From positions 62,001-126,000 of the forward strand of contig JAFDWX010000006.1 of NCBI GenBank assembly GCA_018268255.1: 64,000 bases of DNA, in the 5' to 3' direction. The translations under genes and the position numbers were made by a program. The notes under the pieces are model-generated. The model had not been told where the DNA came from and ran no database searches. It saw nothing but the letters and a program-made list of their open reading frames with translations. How positions within the stretch are numbered: the first letter of the stretch is position 1; each line of letters begins with the position of its first letter. The stretch is from Armatimonadota bacterium. Lineage in GTDB: Bacteria; Armatimonadota; Fimbriimonadia; Fimbriimonadales; Fimbriimonadaceae. This document shows positions 50,380-58,315 of this stretch, one piece after another.

Positions 50380-53300
50380 ATGGAAGAGAAGAATGGCATG
50401 AAAATTAAGCGTTACTTTACGAAGGAAGGCAAGGAGCCTCTCGATGGCGTTCGATTCGAGGCACGCAAGAGCGAAATCCGCAATCCGGATGGTTCAACCG
50501 TGTTCTTGATGGAAAACGTGATGGTGCCGGAAACTTGGTCGCAAGTTGCGACGGACATCCTGGCGCAAAAGTACTTCCGCAAGGCAGGGGTTCCGCAAAA
50601 GGATGGTTCCGATGGCGGCGAAACGGATTCGCGCCAAGTCTTCCACCGGCTTGCCGGTTGCTGGCGCCATTGGGGAGAGGAGTACGGCTATTTCGATAGC
50701 AAAGCAGATGCCCAGGCGTTTTATGATGAGCTGACGTACATGCTCGCAACGCAGATCGCAGCTCCGAACAGTCCCCAGTGGTTCAATACTGGGCTTCACT
50801 ATGCCTACGGCATTACCGGGGTTCCGCAAGGCCATTTTTACGTCGACCCGAAGACTAAAAAGCTCAAGAAGAGTGCCAACGCCTATGAGCGTCCTCAGCC
50901 CCATGCTTGCTTTATCCTCAGCGTTTCAGACGACCTCGTTAACGAGGGCGGCATCATGGACCTGTGGACTCGCGAGGCACGAATCTTTAAGTACGGTTCA
51001 GGAGTCGGAACGAACTTCAGTCGCGTTCGAGGGGAGAACGAGCGTCTGAGCGGCGGCGGCAAGTCCAGCGGTCTCATGAGCTTCCTCAGGGTCGGAGATC
51101 GATCCGCTGGAGCCATTAAATCGGGAGGCACAACCCGCCGCGCCGCAAAGATGGTGTGCCTCGACGTCGACCATCCCGATATTGAGCAGTTTGTCAACTG
51201 GAAGGTTAGGGAAGAGCAAAAGGTGGCCGCATTGGTTACCGGATCTCAGCTAAACCAGAAGCACATCAATGCGATCGTTCGGGCTTGCCACACTGGCTTG
51301 CCGAACGCTCCGAAGGCTGCCGATAAGTTCAATCCCCGCACCAACTCGGCGTTGCGCAAAGCGATCGCAGAAGCCAAATCCGTCGCCATTTCGCCCAATT
51401 ACATCCAGCGCGCCATTCAGCTGGCACAGAATGGAATCACCAACATCGAATTTCCGGTCTTCGATACGGGATATGAGAGCGAAGCGTATCTCACGGTTTC
51501 CGGCCAAAACAGCAACAACTCGGTTCGAATTTCCAACGACTTCTTGAATGCCGTTGAGAACGATGGCGAGTGGAACCTAACCTCTCGCACAACGGGAGAT
51601 TCGGTCAAGAAAATAAAAGCCCGTGACTTGTGGTCGCAGATTTGCGAGGCCGCATGGATGAGCGCCGATCCAGGCACTCAGTACGACACGACCATCAATG
51701 ATTGGCACACGTGCCCCTCGGACGGAAGAATCAACGCCAGTAATCCCTGCAGCGAATACATGTTCCTGGATGACACTGCCTGCAATCTTGCCAGCATCAA
51801 TCTCATTCGGTTTTACAATCCCAAATCAGGCGAGTACGATTTGGAAGGCTATCGGCACGCCATCCGACTGTGGACGATTGTGCTGGAAATCTCCGTGCTG
51901 ATGGCGCAATTTCCCAGCCAGAACATCGCCGAGCTGAGCTACAAGTTCAGAACGCTTGGATTGGGATACGCCAATTTGGGCGCCCTGCTGATGCAGATGG
52001 CGATCCCTTACGACAGTCCCCAAGGCGCGGCAATTGCGGGTGCTCTCAGCGCAGTGTTGGGGGGCGAGTCCTATGCCACGAGTGCGGAAATGGCTCGCGA
52101 GCTCGGTACCTTCGAAGGGTATTCCCGCAACAGCGCGAGCATGCTCCGAGTTGTGCGGAACCATCGCCACGCGGCGTACAACGCAACGGCCGACCAATAC
52201 GAATCGCTGGGCATAACGCCCGTTGGCATCGATCCCGATGAATGCCCCACCGAGATGCTCAAGTGCGCCCGAGAGGCTTGGGACCGTGCGCTCCATTTGG
52301 GAGAAGCGCACGGCTACCGCAACGCTCAGGTTACGGTGTTGGCTCCGACGGGAACCATCGGTTTGCTGATGGACTGCGACACCACAGGGATCGAGCCCGA
52401 CTTTGCCTTGGTGAAGTTCAAGAAACTCGCGGGAGGCGGCTATTTCAAGATCGTTAACCAGTCGGTTCCACCGGCTTTGGTCAAGTTGGGATATTCACCG
52501 GAGCAGATCGAAGATATCGTGGCCTATTGTGTTGGTCGCAAGACCCTCAAGGGTTGCCCCAAGATCAATCACGAAAGTCTTACAGCCAAGGGATTCACCA
52601 CAGAAGTTCTGGAAGCGGTGGAACAGGGGCTCGGAAACGCGTTCGAACTCCAATTCGCCTTCAATAAATGGACCCTTGGCGAGCAGTTCTGCAAGACGTA
52701 TCTCGGATTTACCGACGAACAGCTCAACGACTGGAATTTCAACATGCTTGAGGCTCTTGGATTTTCCAAGGCCGAAATCAGCGATGCCAACGACTTCGTC
52801 TGCGGCACGATGACCATCGAAGGAGCACCCCACCTCAAGCTCGAACACTATCCGGTATTCGACTGCGCCAACAAGTGCGGTCGGAAAGGCGAGCGGTACA
52901 TCCACTACGAGGGTCACATTCGCATGATGGCTGCCGCTCAACCGTTCCTGAGTGGCGCGATCAGCAAGACGATCAACCTGCCTGCCGATGCTGGGTTGGA
53001 GGATATCAGCGATGCTTACCTCAAGTCGTGGAAGCTGGGTCTCAAGGCCAACGCGCTCTATCGGGACGGATCCAAGCTGAGTCAGCCGCTCAACGCTGCG
53101 GTGGATGACGCTGCTGCTGCCATTCTGGAAGCATCCTTGGACGGTGCCGAAGAGCCGGAACCAGCTCTCATTCAACAAGCCGCCCAAAAACTGGTTTACC
53201 GATACATCGCCAAGCGCCGGCTTATGCCGTCTCGCCGCAAGGGATACACCCAAAAGGCTCGCGTTGGCGGCCACAAGGTCTATATCCGCACCGGCGAGTA

Positions 53301-53925
53301 TGAAGATGGAACTCTAGGCGAAATCTTTGTGGATATGCACCGGGAAGGAGCTGCATTCCGCTCGCTCATGAACTGCTTCGCGATCGCGGTTTCGCTCGGT
53401 CTGCAATATGGAGTTCCACTTGAGGAGTTTGTGGAAGCCTTCGTCTTCACTCGATTCGAGCCGAACGGCGTTGTATCCGGACACGACAACATCAAGATGT
53501 CGACCTCGGTCATCGACTATATCTTCCGCGAGTTGGCCCTTTCCTATCTTGGAAGGACCGACCTCGTCCAAGTGAAACCTGAGGATCTTCGAGGAGATGC
53601 GATGGGTCGCCCGGGCCAAAAGCCGGAATATCTGGACGAAGAAGAAGGTGAGGAACTGGAGGGTTACGTTCCAGGTACCGCCACGGAAGAGAATATCAGC
53701 CACGGGTACGTTTTGGGGGATGCACAGGCCTCCGCAGCCCAAGCAATCCCAGTTGCGGTCAAGGTCAGCCACGTGATGGAGGCGGACCAAACGGCCAAAC
53801 GACGCGAGGCTAGGCTCAAAGGATACGAGGGCGACCCGTGCGGAGACTGCGGTGCATTCACGCTTGTTCGAAACGGCGTTTGCCTTAAGTGCGACACCTG
53901 CGGATCGACCAGCGGCTGCAGCTAA
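50380..53925 (+). CDS. nrdJ: Adenosylcobalamin-dependent (class II) ribonucleotide reductase
   Basis: 1181 residues from ATG 50380 ([13 protein letters not shown]); ATG 50398 and TTG 50365 are alternatives. It makes deoxyribonucleotides using B12, independent of oxygen. Landmarks are [63 protein letters not shown] (active-site Cys and the NPCSE loop), and [23 protein letters not shown]. The C-terminus has a TSCPD-type domain ([34 protein letters not shown]) and ends in a zinc ribbon [28 protein letters not shown], which holds the redox cysteines. This is the long ~1200-residue type. The cell must make or import cobalamin. It probably shares NrdR and possibly DnaA control with nrdR. Confidence 0.96.
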   Translation: MEEKNGMKIKRYFTKEGKEPLDGVRFEARKSEIRNPDGSTVFLMENVMVPETWSQVATDILAQKYFRKAGVPQKDGSDGGETDSRQVFHRLAGCWRHWGEEYGYFDSKADAQAFYDELTYMLATQIAAPNSPQWFNTGLHYAYGITGVPQGHFYVDPKTKKLKKSANAYERPQPHACFILSVSDDLVNEGGIMDLWTREARIFKYGSGVGTNFSRVRGENERLSGGGKSSGLMSFLRVGDRSAGAIKSGGTTRRAAKMVCLDVDHPDIEQFVNWKVREEQKVAALVTGSQLNQKHINAIVRACHTGLPNAPKAADKFNPRTNSALRKAIAEAKSVAISPNYIQRAIQLAQNGITNIEFPVFDTGYESEAYLTVSGQNSNNSVRISNDFLNAVENDGEWNLTSRTTGDSVKKIKARDLWSQICEAAWMSADPGTQYDTTINDWHTCPSDGRINASNPCSEYMFLDDTACNLASINLIRFYNPKSGEYDLEGYRHAIRLWTIVLEISVLMAQFPSQNIAELSYKFRTLGLGYANLGALLMQMAIPYDSPQGAAIAGALSAVLGGESYATSAEMARELGTFEGYSRNSASMLRVVRNHRHAAYNATADQYESLGITPVGIDPDECPTEMLKCAREAWDRALHLGEAHGYRNAQVTVLAPTGTIGLLMDCDTTGIEPDFALVKFKKLAGGGYFKIVNQSVPPALVKLGYSPEQIEDIVAYCVGRKTLKGCPKINHESLTAKGFTTEVLEAVEQGLGNAFELQFAFNKWTLGEQFCKTYLGFTDEQLNDWNFNMLEALGFSKAEISDANDFVCGTMTIEGAPHLKLEHYPVFDCANKCGRKGERYIHYEGHIRMMAAAQPFLSGAISKTINLPADAGLEDISDAYLKSWKLGLKANALYRDGSKLSQPLNAAVDDAAAAILEASLDGAEEPEPALIQQAAQKLVYRYIAKRRLMPSRRKGYTQKARVGGHKVYIRTGEYEDGTLGEIFVDMHREGAAFRSLMNCFAIAVSLGLQYGVPLEEFVEAFVFTRFEPNGVVSGHDNIKMSTSVIDYIFRELALSYLGRTDLVQVKPEDLRGDAMGRPGQKPEYLDEEEGEELEGYVPGTATEENISHGYVLGDAQASAAQAIPVAVKVSHVMEADQTAKRREARLKGYEGDPCGDCGAFTLVRNGVCLKCDTCGSTSGCS

Positions 53926-53983
53926 GTCTCCGACGAAAGGTGGCGCAGTTTGGGCTGATGTGCCCAAACTGCACCAATTTGCG

Positions 53984-53989
53984 TACAAT
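53984..53989 (+). promoter_or_regulatory. -10 box TACAAT, 8 nt before ATG 53998
   Basis: Transcription would start at about 53996-53998, giving a leaderless message. Confidence 0.55.
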
Positions 53990-53997
53990 AGGCTTCG

Positions 53998-54369
53998 ATG
54001 AGCACGGATGCCTATCGTATTCCCGAGCCAGAAGGCCAGGGGCAAATCATGAAGAAGCCACGCGAACTCACTTGGCCCATCCTCCTCAGCACGGATGCCG
54101 AGCACGATTTTGCCTTGCTGATAGAGGAATTTGAGGAGTTCGGCACCACATTCCGCAACGTCATCGGGCAGGTGATGTGGTACGAACAAACCGACAAGAA
54201 TACGGCCAAAGGATTATACGAAATACTTTTGCCTGAAGGGCAGTCGATGCCGTTGATCAAGGTCCTCTATGCCCTCACAGAAAAAGCGATAGTCGTGCGA
54301 GGATTCGAGCGCAGCAACCTGCTTGGGTCCACTCCGATCGCTCTTCCTAAGAAAAAATCCCCTCGCTAA
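53998..54369 (+). CDS. Hypothetical cytoplasmic protein, 123 residues
   Basis: I do not recognise it. It begins MSTDAYRIPEPEGQGQIMKK, with no signal or membrane segment. Segments AEHDFALLIEEFEEFGTTFRNVIGQVMWYEQ, GLYEILLPEGQSMPLIKVLYALTEKAIVVRGFE and a basic tail LPKKKSPR suggest a small alpha/beta protein. The clean -10 box right before the start and the terminator that overlaps the stop give good support for a real single-gene unit. Confidence 0.7.
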   Translation: MSTDAYRIPEPEGQGQIMKKPRELTWPILLSTDAEHDFALLIEEFEEFGTTFRNVIGQVMWYEQTDKNTAKGLYEILLPEGQSMPLIKVLYALTEKAIVVRGFERSNLLGSTPIALPKKKSPR

Positions 54370-54388
54370 AAACCAGCAAGGGGCATTT
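54359..54388 (+). terminator. Terminator overlapping the stop of the 53998 gene
   Basis: CCCCTCGCT (54359-54367), loop AAAAACC, AGCAAGGGG (54375-54383), then CATTTTG; one mismatch. Confidence 0.65.
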
Positions 54389-54721
54389 TGGGGACATTGG
54401 ATACTCGCAATGAGCCGTGCCGAAAATGGCACGTGGGATCCTTTGTAACTGCATCCATCGTACTTTTCCGGTGCCCATCTAGCAAGTCCCAGAGCATCAC
54501 TAGGTTCAACGGGTGGGTCCAAGGTCTTGGGACCCTTGCTTTTGGCCCCGCAAGGCGCGCTGGGTGTGTGTCCACCAGATAGGGGACAATCACGATGGCG
54601 ACAGTTTGGTCCGTCACTTGGAAACTGGGGAAATGTGACGCCCATATCGCAAAACCCAGTAAATAATCTTAGTAGTTCGCTGGTCTTCGAGTGCTACCAT
54701 GCAGTTTTGGAGGACTGAGGG
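54389..54721 (+). other. Intergenic region before the PEP-CTERM gene
   Basis: 333 bp without a supported ORF. It contains hairpins GTGCC-GAAAAT-GGCAC (near 54420), GGGTCC...GGACCC (near 54512-54532) and CGTCAC (54612-54617) / GTGACG (54635-54640). The SD GGAGG stands just before the next start. The hairpins could be part of a leader; I see no known RNA family. Confidence 0.35.
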
Positions 54722-55522
54722 ATGAAGATATTTCGTTTGGCCACCCTTGTGGCTACATTTGGTGTGATGGGCATTGCTTACGCTGTGGAACCGCCGTGTT
54801 TCCTGCGGACAGATGGATCCTACAAGTTGGATGTGGATGGCACGGTATTGAGCGATGCCAAAGACAGCGGATTTGTCGAGGGGGCTGGCTCGATCGACTA
54901 TTCGGTGGGCGGTAACGCGACCGCCAATAACAGCACGGGCATGTTCAGCGGCACTGGCACGGCAGCCTATGGTGAACTCTGTCTGAAGTCGTCGGCGGAT
55001 TTGGCAGGGACTGCAAGCGTCTCCCACCACGCCGGTGCGACCGGTGGACAGGTTCAGTTCGGCGACATGATCGAATTCTGGAATCCTGATGCTGATTTCG
55101 GTAAGGCTATGGAGTGGCAGATCTGCGTCACCATGACCCAGGCCAACGTCTCGGGCATCATCAGCCCCAGCAGCGGATACGATGCCAAGGGCTGGATCCA
55201 GCTCGGCGACATGACGGCACAGAACGTGAGTTTCAATGCGAACGGTTCTGTTCTGCAATCCTGCGTGAACTACACCATCGCTAACGGCGATGCGTTCGCA
55301 CTTCATGGCTTCCTGATGCACAGTCTGGAAGGCAGCACCACGACAGGCGGGGTGCGAGATTTCACGCTCAATACATGCCTGAGCGTTTCCATCAAAGCAC
55401 TCAGTGCGGATGGCAAGTACATGAGCTGCAGTGGCCACGATTACCCGGTGCCAGAGCCAGCATCCATGGCTGCACTGGCGAGCGGTCTGGCCGCAGTGGT
55501 TGTCCGGCGCCGCAGAAAGTAA
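54722..55522 (+). CDS. PEP-CTERM sorting-domain protein
   Basis: 266 residues. Signal peptide MKIFRLATLVATFGVMGIAYA. The mature body is a beta-rich domain with two Cys pairs and many Gly, Ser and Asn (SIDYSVGGNATANNSTGMFSGTG, QVQFGDMIEFWNPDADFGKAM). The C-terminus VPEPASMAALASGLAAVVVRRRRK is a textbook PEP-CTERM tail: VPEP, a hydrophobic helix, then an arginine run. Such tails are cut by an exosortase; none is in this window. It should be exported and perhaps attached at the surface or linked with exopolysaccharide. SD GGAGG gives the start at 54722. Confidence 0.85.
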   Translation: MKIFRLATLVATFGVMGIAYAVEPPCFLRTDGSYKLDVDGTVLSDAKDSGFVEGAGSIDYSVGGNATANNSTGMFSGTGTAAYGELCLKSSADLAGTASVSHHAGATGGQVQFGDMIEFWNPDADFGKAMEWQICVTMTQANVSGIISPSSGYDAKGWIQLGDMTAQNVSFNANGSVLQSCVNYTIANGDAFALHGFLMHSLEGSTTTGGVRDFTLNTCLSVSIKALSADGKYMSCSGHDYPVPEPASMAALASGLAAVVVRRRRK

Positions 55523-55615
55523 GGGTTTCCATACCGGACCTCTCCCGCGCCTCGGATCAGTGTTGATCCGGGGCGCACTCATTGCGGCTAGCCTCATAGG
55601 CCATACTTTTTCCTC

Positions 55616-56947
55616 ATGGGGATGGCGATACATCGACCGGACGGCAAACTTCCGTTGCACACCAAGATTTTCATCGGGCTGATTCTTGGTGCTGTCTTGG
55701 GGATCGGAGCGCAGGTGCTCCTGGGAGCGGACCATCCGAGCCTCACGTGGTTCGTGAAGAACCTTGCCCAACCCGCGGGCAAGGTCTTCCTGAACCTCAT
55801 CTTCATGATTGTCGTTCCGCTCTTATTTTCCTCGTTGATTTTGGGCGTTGCTGAGCTTGGCGACGCCGCCCGCGTGGGGCGAGTCGGACTCAAGAGCTTG
55901 TTGATGACCGTTGTTTTGAGCGGCTTGGCTGTTGCTCTCGGACTGATTGCGGTCAACATCGTCAAACCGGGAAGCGGCATCACTCCTGAGGAAAGGACCA
56001 AGCTGGTGCAAACCTATTCGAAGGTCGAGGACGCAAAGAAGAACGTTGAACAAAGCAAGAAGAGTGAGACGGCCGCCGACACTATCGTAGATCTCATTCC
56101 GAAAAATCCACTGAGTTCGGCCGTAAACGCCTTAGAAGGCGGACTCATCAGTTTCATGGTGTTCGCGATGATCTTCGGGATCGCGCTGGCAACCGTCGAT
56201 CCGGAAAAGGCTCTTCCACTCAAAATCTTCTTTGAGAGCCTCCTCGCGGTGAGCCTGCGGATCATCGAAATCGTGATGCGAGTCGCGCCTTACGGCGTCT
56301 TCGGGATGATCTTTGCCACGGGAGCGACTCTGGGGCTCTCGGCATTTCTTGCCCTCGGAAAGTACGCGGTGCTCGTTCTCGTAGTCTTGGCGATCCACCA
56401 GTTCGGAGTCTATAGCCTGGCGATCCGGCTGATAGCCAAACGGTCGCCGGTTCAGTTCTTCAAGCAAATCAAAGAGGTGATGCTCACGGCATTCGCGACC
56501 TCGAGCAGCAACGCGACCCTTCCGACCGCCCTGAGAGTGGCGCAGGAGGAAGTGGGCTTGCCTCGCCAGATATCCTCCTTTGTGCTGACTGTGGGAGCCA
56601 CGGCCAACCAGAACGGAACAGCTCTTTTTGAAGGTGTGACCGTATTGTTCCTGGCCCAGTTGTTCCAGGTGCCTCTTACGTTGGGTGATCAGTTGGTTGT
56701 GATGCTCCTCACGATCGTGGCGGGCGTCGGCACTGCTGGTGTCCCCGGCGGCGCGTGGCCAATGATCGCTGTACTGCTAGCCCGCATAGGTGTCCCTCCG
56801 GAGGCAATCGGGCTTTGTCTCGGTATTGATCGCCTACTGGACATGTCGAGAACCGTACTGAACGTAACGGGAGACATCACGATTGCGGCGTGCGTGTCGA
56901 CAATGGAAGGATTTGGTGCAGTCATTGTCGAGGAGGCCCAAGGATAA
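55616..56947 (+). CDS. Dicarboxylate/amino acid:cation symporter (DAACS family)
   Basis: 443 residues, start ATG 55616 (MGMAIHRPDGKLPLHTKIF) with ATG 55622 possible. The GltPh/DctA fold: helices from KIFIGLILGAVLGIGAQVLLG, FLNLIFMIVVPLLFSSLILGVAELGD, and the serine-rich reentrant loop TAFATSSSNATLPTALRVAQEEVGLP (SSSxxTLP motif). The substrate and cation motif VGATANQNGTALFEGVTVLFLAQ and the second hairpin GTAGVPGGAWPMIAVLL are also present, then LGIDRLLDMSRTVLNVTGD. An ~80-residue insert with a coiled stretch (KVEDAKKNVEQSKKSETAADTI) follows helix 3. It would take up dicarboxylates or acidic amino acids with Na+ or H+. Confidence 0.92.
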   Translation: MGMAIHRPDGKLPLHTKIFIGLILGAVLGIGAQVLLGADHPSLTWFVKNLAQPAGKVFLNLIFMIVVPLLFSSLILGVAELGDAARVGRVGLKSLLMTVVLSGLAVALGLIAVNIVKPGSGITPEERTKLVQTYSKVEDAKKNVEQSKKSETAADTIVDLIPKNPLSSAVNALEGGLISFMVFAMIFGIALATVDPEKALPLKIFFESLLAVSLRIIEIVMRVAPYGVFGMIFATGATLGLSAFLALGKYAVLVLVVLAIHQFGVYSLAIRLIAKRSPVQFFKQIKEVMLTAFATSSSNATLPTALRVAQEEVGLPRQISSFVLTVGATANQNGTALFEGVTVLFLAQLFQVPLTLGDQLVVMLLTIVAGVGTAGVPGGAWPMIAVLLARIGVPPEAIGLCLGIDRLLDMSRTVLNVTGDITIAACVSTMEGFGAVIVEEAQG

Positions 56948-57008
56948 ATGTGATATTGCAAGCAATTTGAACTGAAATTGCGCCAAAATTGATGTAAATT
57001 CCTGCAAC

Positions 57009-57016
57009 AAACGTTT
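57009..57016. promoter_or_regulatory. LacI-type operator core AAACGTTT upstream of the LacI gene
   Basis: Perfect 8-bp palindrome with central CG, typical of LacI-family operators; extended form 57005-57020 pairs at 12 of 16 positions. It lies 28 bp before ATG 57044, over or beside the promoter, so autoregulation is likely. TTGCAAGCAA at 56957 is a second dyad. Confidence 0.5.
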
Positions 57017-57043
57017 TCTGTTGTACGAATCGCCGTTTAGTTT

Positions 57044-58075
57044 ATGTCAAAAAGTGGCAATAAAAGTTCACGAATAACGCTCAGCGACGTAGCAAAGCAT
57101 GCGGGAGTTTCAGTTCAAACGGCGAGCCATGTCCTAACGGGTAACCCGACAGTCCGTATCTCGGAGGCCACTAGAGCTAGGGTTGCGGAATCAGCCAAGA
57201 TCCTCAACTACCGACCCAACCGTCTGGCGCAAGCCATGAAGCGTGGCAGAACAGACGTGCTTGGAGTGTGGATGCCGGTGGACCGTCCGAACATCACTTA
57301 CCTCCGTTGGCTGAAAGCTATCAGCGAGCGATCTCGCGACTCGGGTTACGAGCTGATGATCACTGCGCTAGACTCAACGATGGCTTTTTCTGCCAGGGGC
57401 CACATTCCGACAATCTGGCCCGTGGACGGCATCATATCCATCGATTCCGGTCGTGCAATGCGCCTCCTCCGAGAGGATTCGCACTACGACTCCCTCCCGC
57501 TCTCGATCATTGGTAACGAAATTTTCTCCAATGCCGATAGTGTCACGTTCGACATTCCAAATGCAGTGGGTGACGTCGTGCGAAGCTTTCTTGCGCAAGG
57601 CAGAAGAAAGATCGTGCATGTAACGGCCGATTGGGTGTACAGAGATTTTCCTCGAGAGCAGCGCCGAAAAGGGTTTACTGAAGCACTCGAAGCAGCAGGA
57701 ATTGAGCCTATTATTGTGTCTGTAGAGGGTGAGGATAGCACGTCGGCATACCGCGACTGCACTCGGCACTTGCGTGAAAATGGAGTTCCAGATGCGATCT
57801 TTGGGTTCACGGATAGCATCGCCGTAGGTGCCGCTCGCGCATTGCTGGACTACGGTGCTTCGATCCCAGGTGATTGTGCCGTTTGGGGCTATGGAGATTT
57901 TCCCGAGAGTAGCGACTTTCGAATACCCCTTTCTTCCATCGCGATGCCATTCGACGGGGTGCTCCGGCAGAGCTGGGAATGGCTCATCGAACGACTGGGC
58001 GACCATAGTATAGATTCGCGATTCGCTAACATCCCCATGCACCTCGTTGAGCGAGAGTCCTCACGGGGAGCGTAA
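57044..58075 (+). CDS. LacI family transcriptional regulator
   Basis: 343 residues. The N-terminal HTH is ITLSDVAKHAGVSVQTASHVLTGNPTVRISEATRARV, then the hinge YRPNRLAQAMKRGRTDVLGVWMP. The sugar-binding type I periplasmic domain includes YLRWLKAISERSRDSGYELMITA, WPVDGIISIDSG and VPDAIFGFTDSIAVGAARALLDYG with GDCAVWGYGDFPESSDFRIPLSSIAMPFDG. The recognition helix 'QTASHVLTG' is a variant of the usual 'TVSRVLNG'. Ligand unknown. There is no adjacent catabolic cluster; the symporter upstream (55616) and GH5/pullulanase genes are not obviously linked. Start ATG 57044 is the only one before the HTH. Confidence 0.92.
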   Translation: MSKSGNKSSRITLSDVAKHAGVSVQTASHVLTGNPTVRISEATRARVAESAKILNYRPNRLAQAMKRGRTDVLGVWMPVDRPNITYLRWLKAISERSRDSGYELMITALDSTMAFSARGHIPTIWPVDGIISIDSGRAMRLLREDSHYDSLPLSIIGNEIFSNADSVTFDIPNAVGDVVRSFLAQGRRKIVHVTADWVYRDFPREQRRKGFTEALEAAGIEPIIVSVEGEDSTSAYRDCTRHLRENGVPDAIFGFTDSIAVGAARALLDYGASIPGDCAVWGYGDFPESSDFRIPLSSIAMPFDGVLRQSWEWLIERLGDHSIDSRFANIPMHLVERESSRGA

Positions 58076-58084
58076 AGTCAACAA

Positions 58085-58315
58085 ATGTCCGCAGATCGAG
58101 CTGTGTTTGCACTCCGTAACGAATTTATCACCCTTGGGCAACTGATCAAGGCATTGGATTTGATCGACAGCGGCGCCGAGGCGAAGGCCTATCTTGCCGA
58201 AAGCTCGATACTCATCAACGGGGAAAACGACACACGCCGAGGAAGAAAAATCCGCCCGGGGGATGAAGTCACCCTTCCGGACGGATCGATTCTAGAGATC
58301 ACCGCTGCCAATTAG
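58085..58315 (+). CDS. S4 RNA-binding domain protein (YaaA-like)
   Basis: 76 residues, one S4 domain: FITLGQLIKALDLIDSGAEAKAYLAESSILINGENDTRRGRKIRPGDEVTLPDG with the S4 core. This size and position correspond to the short RNA-binding S4 protein that in many bacteria sits with dnaN, recF and the gyrase genes. Here it is beside gyrA, convergent and overlapping it by 4 bp, so a remnant of that neighbourhood is plausible. Start ATG 58085, 9 bp after the LacI stop. Confidence 0.88.
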   Translation: MSADRAVFALRNEFITLGQLIKALDLIDSGAEAKAYLAESSILINGENDTRRGRKIRPGDEVTLPDGSILEITAAN

